NCBI GenBank assembly: GCA_905182335.1
Contig: CAJJBE010000001.1
Span: forward strand, 1 to 64,000
Direction of reading: 5' to 3'
DNA length: 64,000 nucleotides
Source of the DNA: Flavobacteriales bacterium UBA4466
Lineage (GTDB): Bacteria > Bacteroidota > Bacteroidia > Flavobacteriales_D > Crocinitomicaceae
Below are positions 8,601 to 17,599 of this stretch, piece after piece. The notes beneath the pieces are model-generated. The model did not search any database, had not been told where the DNA came from, and saw nothing but the letters and a program-made list of their open reading frames with translations. Position numbers and translations under genes: made by a program. The stretch's first letter is position 1; each line of letters begins with the position of its first letter.

Positions 8601-9112
8601 CCGCACCGGATGGTGCGGTCTATACTTCCACCGGAATTTACACTGCCATAATTTCAAACGCAGCAAATTGCGACAGTACTATTACGATTGATCTTACGGT
8701 GAACAATGCAACTGCAAGCAGTATTTCCGAAACGGCTTTGGACTTGTATACTGCACCAAGTGGAGCTGTTTATACAACGAGCGGCGTGTTCAACGATACC
8801 ATAGCAAATGCTGCAGGATGTGATAGTGTAATAAGCATTACACTTACGATGAGCCATACCGGAATTGAAGAGCTAAATCACCAACCGATCTTCCTTACAC
8901 CAAATCCCACAAGTGATTTTATTACCATTGTAGGGCTTGAAAATGTAACGGAAATTAAAAGTATGGAGCTGTTGTCTTCAGCGGGTAGGGTAGTTGCTGT
9001 ATTGAAAGTCGGCACACTGAAAATAGACGTGTCGAGGCTCAGCAGCGGAGCCTATTTCCTATCCATTACACACACTAACGGAACAGAACGATTGCGCTTT
9101 GTGAAGGAGTGA
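7386..9112 (+). pseudogene. Adhesin fragment 5: 53-residue repeats and type A T9SS sorting domain
   Basis: After the 7388 indel the frame carries the remaining 53-residue units (ECNSYTWIDGNTFTASNNSA, then GCDSLVTLDLTIVN) and two more diverged units (SYTAPDGAVYTSTGIYTA). About 75 residues at the end match a type A T9SS C-terminal sorting domain: PNPTSDFITIVGLENV, a central SSAGRVV strand, LSSGAYFLSI, then RFVKE. In working relatives this domain directs export across the outer membrane and is cleaved by the PorU sortase. An open frame begins at 7268, but its first 40 codons are out of frame with the repeat. Confidence 0.7.
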
Positions 9113-9305
9113 GAAATGTGCACTATGCAACCTTTTAAGTCGTTCATCCGTTTTGCTTAAGTATATTGAGAAAAAATTAAACAGGAAATGTCTATTCAAT
9201 AAAATAAAACCTGGATTGTACTCATAGCTCAGATATTGAAGGATCTCTTCATTCCATTGCTAAACAGACACTTAATCAACCAAACACAAGCTAAAAAAAA
9301 TAAGT

Positions 9306-12300
9306 ATGTTATTAAAGATTGCGATCACATCAATCCTAATATTTTCAATTTTCAATGCGAATGCTCAGAATAGCTTCGGAAATAAAGAAACGACATGGTC
9401 AGCTGATGCATTTGATTATTGGTTTACTGATGTTAGTGAACAAAATCTGCCATATGGTATTTCAGAAGCTGTATTGTTTTCTAGTTCGACACGGCTTGGA
9501 CAACTGCTATTTACAAAAAGTGGAATAACGATTCTAAATCCACGTCGATTAACAGAAGAGCATCAAGATTTGAGTAAAATTGAGGAGGGTGGAGAAAATA
9601 AAATATATGATGATCTAAACCCTTTGAAATATGAATTTCTGTTTATTAATTCTAGTCAAGATGCAGAGCTCATAGGCAGTCTAAAGTGTTCGCATTATTC
9701 TGTATTTGGACGAACTAAACTTAGCAATTACAACAATCTTGTTTATCGCGGCATATATCCCAACATCGACATTATCTTTTCCCTGCCTGAAACGGGTGGA
9801 TTAAAATATGATATTATTGTTCATCCAGGTGGAAATATTGAGGATGTCCAAATCATGCATAAAGACAGTAAACTGGATATAAAAAAAGAGGGCAATCTAA
9901 ATATTCAAACTGAAGGCTACATGCTCACAGATAAAGCTCCAACAGCTTTTGATTCAGATGACATACCGGTAGCCGTTTCTTTTGAGTTAAAGAACAACTT
10001 AGTTTCTTTCGAAACTGAACCATACGACAAGAGTAAGACACTTATTATTGATCCTGTCATTGATTTTTCTCCAGATTCATCTTTTGTTTCAGGCAGCGGA
10101 ACATTTTACCCGTTGAAGCCTATGTTTAGGAATATCAATTTTGACATGTTCGGCAATCTTTATTGTTCAGTGGATAGAGCCCAGAATTTTGGTAATGACT
10201 TTATTTATCGGAAGTATTCGCCAAATGGGGTGTTATTATGGTCGAATAATACTTTTGTTTTATATATCAAAATTTCTGATGTCACAGTTAATCCACAAAC
10301 GGGAACTTCTTACGCAGTAACTGGCGATTTAGTATCAATTGACAGCAATGGATTTACAATTGCAAGCGTAAATAATGTATATTCAGAATTGTCAGTGAGA
10401 TACGACCCTTGTTTGGATACGGTTGTCATGGGCTTGGGAGGTTGCAATCCTGGTCCTATCCCTGTTGATAATGATGTTGTAGTCTTTAGTCCTAATCTTT
10501 TGACCGGGGTATCAAATAATATTAATTTATTACCGTGTTTATTTTATCAGCAAGGGTCCAGTGCTTTAACATTAGATCCTGAAGGGGGCGACGCTTATTT
10601 TGTAATGAATACAGCAACCATCGGACCAGGTCGTATTTACAAAATGAATTATGGGCAAGTTGGTGTTTCTCCTTCCCTAACATGGCAAAATTTATCTTTA
10701 AGTAGTGCATATCCCAGAGGAGCAAGTTCTGATGTTTTAACTTGTGGAAGAAATTACCTTTACTATTTTGATGGTTCTGCGATTGAAAAAAGAAACAAGA
10801 ATACAGGAGCGCTTTTGAATACTCTTACAATCAATGTAAATAGTCCAATTCTATTGAGTGGCGATGTATTTAATGCTGCTGTCAATTCATTTGTCAATGT
10901 GTCTCCGCATGGAATTGATCTTGATCTATGCGGTAACGTTTATGTTGGGCAATCGCAAGCTGTAAAAGTATATGATTCAAATTTAAATTTTTTGACTCAG
11001 TATCTCACAACTAGCTTAGATACTATTCTGGATATCCAAATACATGAAGATCAACTGGCAGTTGGTGGGTTCAACTATTTGGAAGTTTTTACGCTACCTT
11101 ATTTTTCAGGAACTAATAATATTACCTTAAGTACTACTCCAGACACCTGTGCTTTATGCATCGGATCAGCCGCAATAGATACAACATCATTTCCATGCGG
11201 AGATCTTGATTCGCTAGATATTCTCTGGTCCAATGGGCAAAATACTCCAGCTATTTCGGGGTTGTGCGAAGGCTGGTATTCTGTGACTATCAGTGGAGGT
11301 TGTTTTTCTCAACAATTCACAGATTCTGTATTCGTGAGTAACACGGCCACGCTTTGCGGTGTAAATATTTCTATTCCAGATGATACTATTTGTGTTGGTG
11401 AATGTGTCGACCTAGTTGCTGCAACTATAGGTTCTTTTACTGCGCCAGTTACTTATGCATGGAATAATGGCATCATAGCAACAGATAGTGTCGTAAACGT
11501 CTGTCCAACAGCAACAACGACATATGAAGTGATTGGAACTGATTCAACCGGCCTAGCGGACACCGCAATCGTTACCATCACCGTTGTTGCGCCACCTGTA
11601 ATAAATCTTGGAAATGACACCGCCATTTGCTTTGTTCCGTTCACCTTGGATGCAGGAAATATAGGAGCTTCTTTTTCTTGGCAAGATGGTTCCAATACAC
11701 AACTTTTCAGTGTTGATAGCTCTGGTGTATTTTCTGTAACCGTTGATAATGGTGTTTGTATTAACACTGATAGTATCGTCATTAACTATGATCCTGCAAT
11801 TGTGAATCTGGGGCCCGATATTATCACTTGTCAGCCAGATACTGTTGTTTTTGATGCTGGAGTTCTTTTCGTATCGTATTTATGGGGTGATAATTCTACC
11901 GACCAGACTTTAAATGCTTTAAATACAGGCATGTACAGTGTCGAGGTGACGAACTCTTCTGGGTGCACTGCTTTGGATACCACCGAAATCATTGCTGGCT
12001 CACTTGCTTTAAATCTGGGCAGCGACACAGTAATTTGCCAAGGGCAATCATTATTAGTTAATGCACAAACGCAAGCGTCGGGTGTAGACTATTTATGGAG
12101 TACTGGGTCTACTAATCCAACCTTGACTTTGACAGATGCTGGAGTATATTGGGTTGAGGTATCCTCCGGGATTTGTTTGCAAAGGGATTCCATAGAGGTA
12201 CAAGAACAAATTGTAACAGCTGCATTTGAAGGTTTAAATGAATCGGGTTGTTCTCCCGTAACTATCGATTTTAACAGTACATCTGTTGTGAGTATTGGAA

Positions 12301-12998
12301 GCATTACTTCTTGGGATTGGAATTTCGGTAACGGAATGAACTCCAATGTTGAGAACCCGAATCAAACGTATTTAAATGAAGAAGGTATCACTTACCCCAT
12401 TCAATTAATCGTAACATCGGACCTTGGTTGTACGGATGATACAACGGTATTTATGCAAATCAATGCTTATCCTCAGGTTGTAGCTGAATTTAGCTATTTT
12501 CCGAATACTGTTTTATTTGGTGAAGACATTTATTTTGAGAATCTTTCGACAAATGCTACAAGTTGGCAATGGGACTTTGGAGATGGGGTGAATTCTATTG
12601 AAGAAAGCCCAGCGCATTCGTACCTTACCATTGGTACGTATTCCATAACCTTGATAGCTTCCAATGAATTTGGATGTAACGATACTATTAGCTATCAGCT
12701 TGAAGTTTCCAGTGAGACTTTGCTGTTTGTGCCGAATACTTTTACTCCTGATGGTGATGAATTTAATCAAAATTGGGTGGTTCAGATTTCAGAAATTGAC
12801 ATCTATGACTTCAGCATTACTTTATTTAATAGATGGGGTGAGCTAATCTGGGAGAGCTTTGATCCTGAAGTTGGATGGGATGGAACTATAAATGGCGCTG
12901 CTGTTCAAGATGGGGTATACACATGGAAAATAGAAGTTGGGACAAAGTTTACCGGAAAGAGAGAAATATTCACTGGCCATGTAAATGTGATTAGATAA
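9306..12998 (+). CDS. Secreted PKD-domain protein with type B T9SS (gliding-motility) C-terminal domain
   Basis: This 1,230-residue protein has a signal peptide (ending FNANAQ). Its N-terminal region (about 25-265) resembles the domain found ahead of SBBP repeats (YNNLVYRGIYPNIDIIFSLP, then GGLKYDIIVHPGGNIEDVQI). A beta-propeller-like middle follows, then several Ig-like repeats of about 80 residues opening LGxDTxIC (about 765-980). Two PKD domains come next (SWDWNFGNGMNS and SWQWDFGDGVNS, about 985-1140). The C-terminus is a CHU_C/type B sorting domain (NTFTPDGDEFNQNW, then FNRWGELIWES and GWDGTINGAAVQDGVYTWKI). It should leave the cell by the T9SS and stay at the surface or be released. Type B substrates usually need a PorP/SprF partner, and none lies next to it. 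It is intact, unlike its upstream neighbour. Confidence 0.88.
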   Translation: MLLKIAITSILIFSIFNANAQNSFGNKETTWSADAFDYWFTDVSEQNLPYGISEAVLFSSSTRLGQLLFTKSGITILNPRRLTEEHQDLSKIEEGGENKIYDDLNPLKYEFLFINSSQDAELIGSLKCSHYSVFGRTKLSNYNNLVYRGIYPNIDIIFSLPETGGLKYDIIVHPGGNIEDVQIMHKDSKLDIKKEGNLNIQTEGYMLTDKAPTAFDSDDIPVAVSFELKNNLVSFETEPYDKSKTLIIDPVIDFSPDSSFVSGSGTFYPLKPMFRNINFDMFGNLYCSVDRAQNFGNDFIYRKYSPNGVLLWSNNTFVLYIKISDVTVNPQTGTSYAVTGDLVSIDSNGFTIASVNNVYSELSVRYDPCLDTVVMGLGGCNPGPIPVDNDVVVFSPNLLTGVSNNINLLPCLFYQQGSSALTLDPEGGDAYFVMNTATIGPGRIYKMNYGQVGVSPSLTWQNLSLSSAYPRGASSDVLTCGRNYLYYFDGSAIEKRNKNTGALLNTLTINVNSPILLSGDVFNAAVNSFVNVSPHGIDLDLCGNVYVGQSQAVKVYDSNLNFLTQYLTTSLDTILDIQIHEDQLAVGGFNYLEVFTLPYFSGTNNITLSTTPDTCALCIGSAAIDTTSFPCGDLDSLDILWSNGQNTPAISGLCEGWYSVTISGGCFSQQFTDSVFVSNTATLCGVNISIPDDTICVGECVDLVAATIGSFTAPVTYAWNNGIIATDSVVNVCPTATTTYEVIGTDSTGLADTAIVTITVVAPPVINLGNDTAICFVPFTLDAGNIGASFSWQDGSNTQLFSVDSSGVFSVTVDNGVCINTDSIVINYDPAIVNLGPDIITCQPDTVVFDAGVLFVSYLWGDNSTDQTLNALNTGMYSVEVTNSSGCTALDTTEIIAGSLALNLGSDTVICQGQSLLVNAQTQASGVDYLWSTGSTNPTLTLTDAGVYWVEVSSGICLQRDSIEVQEQIVTAAFEGLNESGCSPVTIDFNSTSVVSIGSITSWDWNFGNGMNSNVENPNQTYLNEEGITYPIQLIVTSDLGCTDDTTVFMQINAYPQVVAEFSYFPNTVLFGEDIYFENLSTNATSWQWDFGDGVNSIEESPAHSYLTIGTYSITLIASNEFGCNDTISYQLEVSSETLLFVPNTFTPDGDEFNQNWVVQISEIDIYDFSITLFNRWGELIWESFDPEVGWDGTINGAAVQDGVYTWKIEVGTKFTGKREIFTGHVNVIR

Positions 12999-13237
12999 TT
13001 TGGAAAGGTAGTGGTTTTGTGACCTCCGCTGGTGATAGTTCAAACTTTTTGGAGGATTTGAAAGCGTTGGAATAGCTTCATTGAATCACCCAAAGAAAGA
13101 ACTAATCTCTAACTACCCTACCTCTTCAGTTATCTCTCCATAACGGTTCTTTCGAGTTAATTAAATCTGATTTAAATTATTGTTACTAACATTGAGAAAA
13201 TTAGTGCTTTCACAGTTTATGTTCTTACTTTTAAAAA

Positions 13238-13477
13238 ATGAAGAGACTCTTGTGGTTTTTGTTTTTAGTTCCAAACATATTGTTGTCTCAAAATATCGAA
13301 TGCTCCTTAATTAAGAGCAACCATATAAATACAGAAGGTTTATCTTTTAATCCTGAATTAAATTCTTTTGTGTTAGACTGTTTCAATAGATTGAACGTCT
13401 CGCCACCCCAAAACTTTCATGTTTATGAGGCAAATATTGAGAATTGTTTGGTAACCTTTATGCGAGATTTTCCATAA
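13238..13477 (+). CDS. Small secreted hypothetical protein, possibly truncated
   Basis: The 79-residue product has a clear signal peptide (MKRLLWFLFLVPNILLSQ) and a short mature part with two well-separated Cys. The tail segment QNFHVYEANIENCLVTF faintly recalls the stretch before the catalytic helix in M48-like peptidases of Bacteroidota, which would make this a truncated remnant; that comparison is weak. No terminator or partner gene is evident. It may be a genuine small secreted protein or the leftover 5' end of a larger gene. Confidence 0.4.
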   Translation: MKRLLWFLFLVPNILLSQNIECSLIKSNHINTEGLSFNPELNSFVLDCFNRLNVSPPQNFHVYEANIENCLVTFMRDFP

Positions 13478-13568
13478 TTCAAAGATAATAGGACGTACAA
13501 TACATAAATCGTACAAAAATTAAAAAACCGTACTAATCTAAAAATAAGACTATTAGAATTTATTATTG

Positions 13569-13653
13569 CGGAGAGAGGGGGATTCGAACCCCCGTTACGT
13601 TACCATAAACACGCTTTCCAAGCGTGCGCGTTCAACCACTCTGCCACCTCTCC
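13569..13653 (-). tRNA. tRNA-Ser (anticodon GGA)
   Basis: On the minus strand an 85-nt class II tRNA can be folded. The acceptor stem is GGAGAGG with TCTCTCC plus discriminator G; the D-arm is GCAGAGTGGTTGAACGCGC. The anticodon loop is TTGGAAA (anticodon complement at 13617-13619), followed by a long variable arm and a T-arm GGGGGTTCGAATCCCCC. CCA is not encoded. It reads UCC and UCU. It lies 57 bases downstream of ansA on the same strand and may be cut from that transcript. Confidence 0.95.
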
Positions 13654-13710
13654 GTTTTGAAGAGGCAAATGTAACAAATCAATCTAAGTTTAGCTTAGGA
13701 AAGCTTGAGT

Positions 13711-14748
13711 TTATTTCAAGTCCTCTGTTAACTCACCACGTAAGTTTTTAGCGAGTAATCTTTTAGATTTTACTAAATCGTTACGGTCAAGTACTGCCAT
13801 CATTTTTGTAACTGCTGCCTCCGTTGTCATATCCGCACCACTTATTACGCCCATTTCATTAAACAAGGAGCTTGATTTGTACATCCCTTGTTTTACGGAG
13901 CCTGAATTGCATTGGGTAATATTCAAAATAACCCCTCCTTCATTCACAAAACGCTCTATTAAATCACGGAATTCTTTTGAACTCGATGAGTTTCCTGCTC
14001 CAAACGTCTCTAAAATCAACCCGTCTACTTGAGAGGCATTAAAAACTTCTTTGTAAAGATTAAAATTCATTCCGGGGAACAACTTTAGCAAAGCCACCTT
14101 ATCATTAAGGTTCGTATTCAGCCTAAATTTGTCTTTTGTTGTTCGGTAAAACTTAGTTGTGTTGTAACGAATTTGAACTCCTGCTTCACAAAGCTCTTGA
14201 TAATTAGGAGACCTGAACGCTTCAAAATGTTCAGCTGAATCCTTCATGCTTCTATTTCCTCTAAATAATTTGTAATCAAAATATACTGCAACTTCTTGAA
14301 TTAAAGGTATCTTTTTTTCATCGCTTGATGCTGCAATTTCTATAGCAGTAATCAGATTTTCCTTCCCGTCTGTACGAATAATACCTATTGGTAATTGAGA
14401 CCCTGTAAGTATAACTGGTTTTTTCAATCCTTCAAACATAAAGCTCAGTGCCGATGCCGTGTAAGCCATTGTGTCAGAGCCATGCAGCACCACAAACCCA
14501 TCGTGTTGTGTGTAATTTTCGGAGATTGTTTCAGCAATTTCTCTCCAATGTTCTATCTCTATTTCCGATGAATCAATAGGGTCTTTAAAGCTTATCGTAT
14601 CAAGCTCTACGTTCAACCTTCTCAACTCGGGTAAATGATCATAGATGTGATCAAAATTTACATTTGTTAATTGAGCGGTTTCAGAATCTTTAATCATTCC
14701 GATTGTCCCACCCGTATAAATTATAAGTATTCTAGGTTTTACTTCCAT
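13711..14748 (-). CDS. ansA: Type I (cytoplasmic) L-asparaginase
   Basis: The enzyme hydrolyses L-asparagine to aspartate and ammonia. The 345-residue protein has the N-terminal nucleophile motif YTGGTIGM (Thr12 and Thr15 region), the second active-site motif VVLHGSDTMAYTASALSF (about 87-104) and the conserved KPVILTGSQLPIG. No signal peptide is seen, consistent with the cytoplasmic type I enzyme; the length fits the family. It is the last protein gene of a minus-strand cluster with galE, an outer membrane protein gene and tatD, and starts 18 bases after tatD, so cotranscription is likely. tRNA-Ser follows. Confidence 0.9.
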   Translation of the reverse strand: MEVKPRILIIYTGGTIGMIKDSETAQLTNVNFDHIYDHLPELRRLNVELDTISFKDPIDSSEIEIEHWREIAETISENYTQHDGFVVLHGSDTMAYTASALSFMFEGLKKPVILTGSQLPIGIIRTDGKENLITAIEIAASSDEKKIPLIQEVAVYFDYKLFRGNRSMKDSAEHFEAFRSPNYQELCEAGVQIRYNTTKFYRTTKDKFRLNTNLNDKVALLKLFPGMNFNLYKEVFNASQVDGLILETFGAGNSSSSKEFRDLIERFVNEGGVILNITQCNSGSVKQGMYKSSSLFNEMGVISGADMTTEAAVTKMMAVLDRNDLVKSKRLLAKNLRGELTEDLK

Positions 14749-14766
14749 CAGTTTTCAATGATTGAT

Positions 14767-15540
14767 TTAAGTGGGTAAATTAAATAATTTCTTAGCAGTC
14801 TCGGTCGTTTGTCTTTCAATTTCACTCAATGGAAGACCATAAATATCCGCTAGTTTCTCAGCTATATGTAATAAGTATGAGCTTTCATTGCGCTTTCCGC
14901 GATGCGGTGTTGGAGATAGATATGGAGAATCCGTTTCCAAAATCAATTGATCTATTGGGACATCTTTAATTACAAGGTCCAACTTTGCGTTCTTATAGGT
15001 TAGCACACCACCAATTCCAAGCTTAAAGTTATGATATCCTGCAATTTTATTGACGTCTTCTAATGTCCCTGTAAAGCAATGAAATACTCCTGAAAGATTT
15101 TCATCATCCAACACATCAAGAACTTCATAAATCTCTTGAAATGCATCTCTTGCATGAATGGCGATAGGTATCTTCAACTCCTTTGCCCATTCCACCTGTT
15201 TTTTAAACACCTCCCTTTGCGCATCGATATGCGTTTTATCCCAGTACAAATCCATTCCGATTTCACCCACTGCAATGTATTTTCTTGAAAAAAGATTTTT
15301 CTTAATTATTTCTAATTTATCCTCCCACCTTTCATCAACATAGCCTGGGTGAAGCCCCATCATTGAAAAACAGTTCTTTGGATATTTCAATTCCAATTTA
15401 TGCATCGCATCAATTGTATCTACATCGATATTAGGCAATAAGCAGAGCTCTACCCCTGATTGAATAGCACGTTGAACAACTTCATTTCTATCCTCATCAA
15501 AAGAATCAGAGAAAAGATGTGTATGTGTATCAATAAACAT
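14767..15540 (-). CDS. tatD: TatD family metal-dependent deoxyribonuclease
   Basis: TatD-family proteins are TIM-barrel hydrolases with 3'-5' exonuclease activity used in DNA repair or turnover. This 257-residue protein shows the full set of metal-binding motifs: FIDTHTHLF at the N-terminus, VGEIGMDLYWD (about 91-101), IPIAIHARDA (about 125), GVFHCFTG (about 150) and LILETDSPYLSPTPHRG (about 200). Length is normal. It sits between the outer membrane protein gene (8-base gap) and ansA (18-base gap) in one minus-strand cluster. Confidence 0.9.
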   Translation of the reverse strand: MFIDTHTHLFSDSFDEDRNEVVQRAIQSGVELCLLPNIDVDTIDAMHKLELKYPKNCFSMMGLHPGYVDERWEDKLEIIKKNLFSRKYIAVGEIGMDLYWDKTHIDAQREVFKKQVEWAKELKIPIAIHARDAFQEIYEVLDVLDDENLSGVFHCFTGTLEDVNKIAGYHNFKLGIGGVLTYKNAKLDLVIKDVPIDQLILETDSPYLSPTPHRGKRNESSYLLHIAEKLADIYGLPLSEIERQTTETAKKLFNLPT

Positions 15541-15548
15541 AATTGAAT

Positions 15549-16295
15549 TTAAAAAAGAGAAACACTCAATCCCATTTGAACCGCATTCAGTTTTGTACTG
15601 CTACTATTCGAGAATAGTGTATTGAAGTTATAACTGGCATATAAAGCCCAGTTCCGAATACCTAAACGTACATGCGCTGAATAAATCCACTTATTTTCAT
15701 CCGGAAAACCATAACGCTTATAGACTTCTTTTTGTCCGTCAATTTTATAAACTCTTTTTGATAAGGTATTGACTTGATAGCCAACCTTTGCTCCAACATG
15801 AAATTTAAAATGTCTCCAATTCTCTTTTCGAAACCTTAATTCTAATGGAATAGAAAAACTATTACCACTAATTATACTTTTATAAAAAAGGTCTGACGAA
15901 TCCTTCGGCTCATATACAGAGCTCCTAGTGAGCTCATTAATAATAAATCGATTATCATGACGAATATTTGTATACTGATGAGCAATACCTGCTCCGAATG
16001 CTACTGTACTTCCCTTCGTTAATGGAATGTCAAACATTAAGTTTGTATTCAATCCAATTGAAGCCCAGCTATTTTGGAAAAGATCTTCGTCTCCAATCCA
16101 ATCGTTGTAAGTAACATCAAATATTAATCGGTCGTATTTAGACTGTTTTTCTTGCTTAGCAGGTCTAAGCCCTGTAAAAAACCACATTGTGCCAGGCCTA
16201 AACCTTGACACTTCGCCTCCACCCTGTCCATCATACTGTGAAAATGAGCTTAGGCCTATGAAACACATTACTATTAATAATCCAACTCTAGTCAT
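15549..16295 (-). CDS. Predicted outer membrane beta-barrel protein
   Basis: The 248-residue protein has a signal peptide (MTRVGLLIVMCFIGLSSFSQ) and alternating polar and apolar strands such as FDVTYNDWI, SWASIGLNTNLMFDI and STVAFGAGIAHQY. It ends in a strand with C-terminal Phe (VQMGLSVSLF), the usual signal for Bam-dependent assembly. Function is unknown; it resembles the small OmpA-barrel/porin-like family common in Bacteroidota. Its start overlaps the end of galE by 8 bases. Confidence 0.7.
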   Translation of the reverse strand: MTRVGLLIVMCFIGLSSFSQYDGQGGGEVSRFRPGTMWFFTGLRPAKQEKQSKYDRLIFDVTYNDWIGDEDLFQNSWASIGLNTNLMFDIPLTKGSTVAFGAGIAHQYTNIRHDNRFIINELTRSSVYEPKDSSDLFYKSIISGNSFSIPLELRFRKENWRHFKFHVGAKVGYQVNTLSKRVYKIDGQKEVYKRYGFPDENKWIYSAHVRLGIRNWALYASYNFNTLFSNSSSTKLNAVQMGLSVSLF

Positions 16296-17316
16296 TCTTC
16301 ATTTTTAACTCCCAATTCCATGCATCAGACACAGCGTCCTCAACTGTTTTGTTTGATTTCCATTCTAAAATTTCCATTGCTTTAGAAGCATCGGCATATA
16401 TCTCCTCAACATCACCCTCCCTTCTTGGACCAAAACTCCAATTTAATTTGGTGTTCGAAATGCGCTCGAAAACATGAATAATTTCTAAGACACTTGTTCC
16501 TTTTCCCGTACCTATATTAATGTACTCTTCAAGTGAGTTTTCTTGCTTCATTAACCAACTCAAGCCTTTTACATGTGCATCAGCAACGTCAACGACATGC
16601 ACATAGTCACGAACACATGTGCCGTCAAGCGTATTGTAATCGTTTCCATACACAATGATTTTTCCAATTTTTCCAATCCCTGACTGTGTAACTATAGGCA
16701 TAAGGTTATTCGGTTTTCCCATAGGGAGTTCACCAATCAAAGCAGAGCTGTGCGCACCAACCGGATTAAAATATCTTAAGCTTAAGACCTTTGTGTCTCC
16801 ACCGCTCTTAATTAAATCACTTATTATTTGTTCGCCTATCCGCTTCGTATTGCCATAAGGAGAAGTAGCCTGCTGCAATTTGGTTTCTTCAGAGACAATT
16901 CTACTCCCGTCAGGGCTTCCATATACTGTGCATGATGAAGAGAATACAATGTTTTTCACTTCATATTCTTTAGCTAAATCTAAAATATTTATAAGTCCTA
17001 CTAAATTATTTTTATAATAGTTCAAGGGTTCTTTGACAGATTCTCCAACCGCCTTAAACGCTGCAAAATGAATAACCCCATCAAATCTAAACTCTTCAAA
17101 TATTGATTTCGTTTTAGCGAAATCACAAACATCAACTTTACGAACAATAATATCAGCTCTTGTGATTTCCATAAGACCATCAATTACTTGTTCTGTAGAA
17201 TTTGAAAAATCATCTATGATGACTGGCACAAAGCCATGTTGAATTAACTCCACTACAGTATGAGAACCAATATATCCTGCTCCCCCTGTAACCAATATGT
17301 ACTTTGATTCATTCAT
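16288..17316 (-). CDS. galE: UDP-glucose 4-epimerase
   Basis: The enzyme interconverts UDP-glucose and UDP-galactose, supplying galactose units to surface polysaccharide. The 342-residue short-chain dehydrogenase fold has the NAD motif TGGAGYIGSHT at the N-terminus, the catalytic Ser region VFSSSCTVYG, the Tyr-Lys pair in SPYGNTKRIGE (about 150) and the GalE signature LRYFNPVGAH. The C-terminal sugar-binding part (CVRDYVHVVDVADAHV) is complete. It is the first gene of the galE-OMP-tatD-ansA cluster, with a TAnnTTTG box so close upstream that the transcript would be almost leaderless. Confidence 0.93.
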   Translation of the reverse strand: MNESKYILVTGGAGYIGSHTVVELIQHGFVPVIIDDFSNSTEQVIDGLMEITRADIIVRKVDVCDFAKTKSIFEEFRFDGVIHFAAFKAVGESVKEPLNYYKNNLVGLINILDLAKEYEVKNIVFSSSCTVYGSPDGSRIVSEETKLQQATSPYGNTKRIGEQIISDLIKSGGDTKVLSLRYFNPVGAHSSALIGELPMGKPNNLMPIVTQSGIGKIGKIIVYGNDYNTLDGTCVRDYVHVVDVADAHVKGLSWLMKQENSLEEYINIGTGKGTSVLEIIHVFERISNTKLNWSFGPRREGDVEEIYADASKAMEILEWKSNKTVEDAVSDAWNWELKMKND

Positions 17317-17322
17317 TAATTA

Positions 17323-17330
17323 CAAAGTTA
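17323..17330 (-). promoter_or_regulatory. -7 promoter box TAACTTTG for galE
   Basis: A perfect match to the Bacteroidota -7 consensus TAnnTTTG is read on the minus strand, ending 7 bases before the galE ATG. The predicted transcription start falls within a few bases of the start codon. No good -33 TTTG was found. Confidence 0.5.
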
Positions 17331-17354
17331 AAAGAATAGATTTAAATTTAGGGT

Positions 17355-17549
17355 ATGATGGAAGAACGTAAAATTGATTTAAAGAGGTATACCAGCCCTC
17401 CTGTATCCAGGATGTACCTGCTGAAGACTTTGTTTTATGTGGTACTCCTGTCTATTCTGTCTATCTGTCTATACAAGAGGGGAGATAAAAATCCTTCCAC
17501 TCCAGAAAAAGAAATCACTGAAATCCATCATATAAAATTAGGTGAATAG
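17355..17549 (+). CDS. Small single-pass membrane protein, unknown function
   Basis: The 64-residue protein has a basic N-terminal part (RKIDLKRYTSPPVSRMY), one transmembrane helix (about 22-39, LLKTLFYVVLLSILSICLY) and a short polar tail. It is divergent from galE and is followed immediately by a strong hairpin terminator, which supports a real gene. I recognise no named family; short proteins of this pattern occur in Flavobacteriales. Either of two adjacent ATG codons (17355 or 17358) could start it. Confidence 0.6.
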   Translation: MMEERKIDLKRYTSPPVSRMYLLKTLFYVVLLSILSICLYKRGDKNPSTPEKEITEIHHIKLGE

Positions 17550-17575
17550 AAAAGGCCGTCAATAGACGACCTTTT
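17550..17575. terminator. Bidirectional terminator between convergent genes
   Basis: An 11-bp stem (AAAAGGCCGTC with GACGACCTTTT, one mismatch) and an AATA loop lie between the convergent small membrane protein and lipoprotein genes. A and T runs on both sides allow termination in both directions. Confidence 0.8.
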
Positions 17576-17599
17576 CAAAAAAACACATTATGGATATAA

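Larger units (their letters stand above)
4736..9112 (+). pseudogene. Large T9SS-sorted repeat adhesin broken by several frame changes
   Basis: Five consecutive coding blocks in different frames together form one protein of about 1,450 residues: signal peptide, three 82-residue repeats, a Cys motif, two LamG-like domains, nine 53-residue repeats and a C-terminal type A T9SS sorting domain. Reading requires frame changes near 5640, within 5950-5980 (probably two compensating steps), near 6375 and at 7388. The last is a single extra G: neighbouring repeats are exactly 159 bases apart but this one is 160. The flanking genes are intact, which argues against generally poor sequence. It is either a decayed gene or a locally mis-assembled one. 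It is translationally coupled to the beta-helix gene upstream. Confidence 0.75.

Noticed and set aside
8600-8619. GC-rich hairpin as a transcription terminator
   Set aside because: It has no T-run and lies inside an open frame that continues for another 490 bases to a sorting domain.
1-13560. Mobile element or phage island in the accessory region
   Set aside because: No transposase, integrase, terminal inverted repeats or target duplications could be found; only a tRNA at the right edge hints at a border.
13566-13751. 61-codon ORF over the tRNA
   Set aside because: It lies across tRNA-Ser and the end of ansA on the opposite strand, so it is a chance frame.
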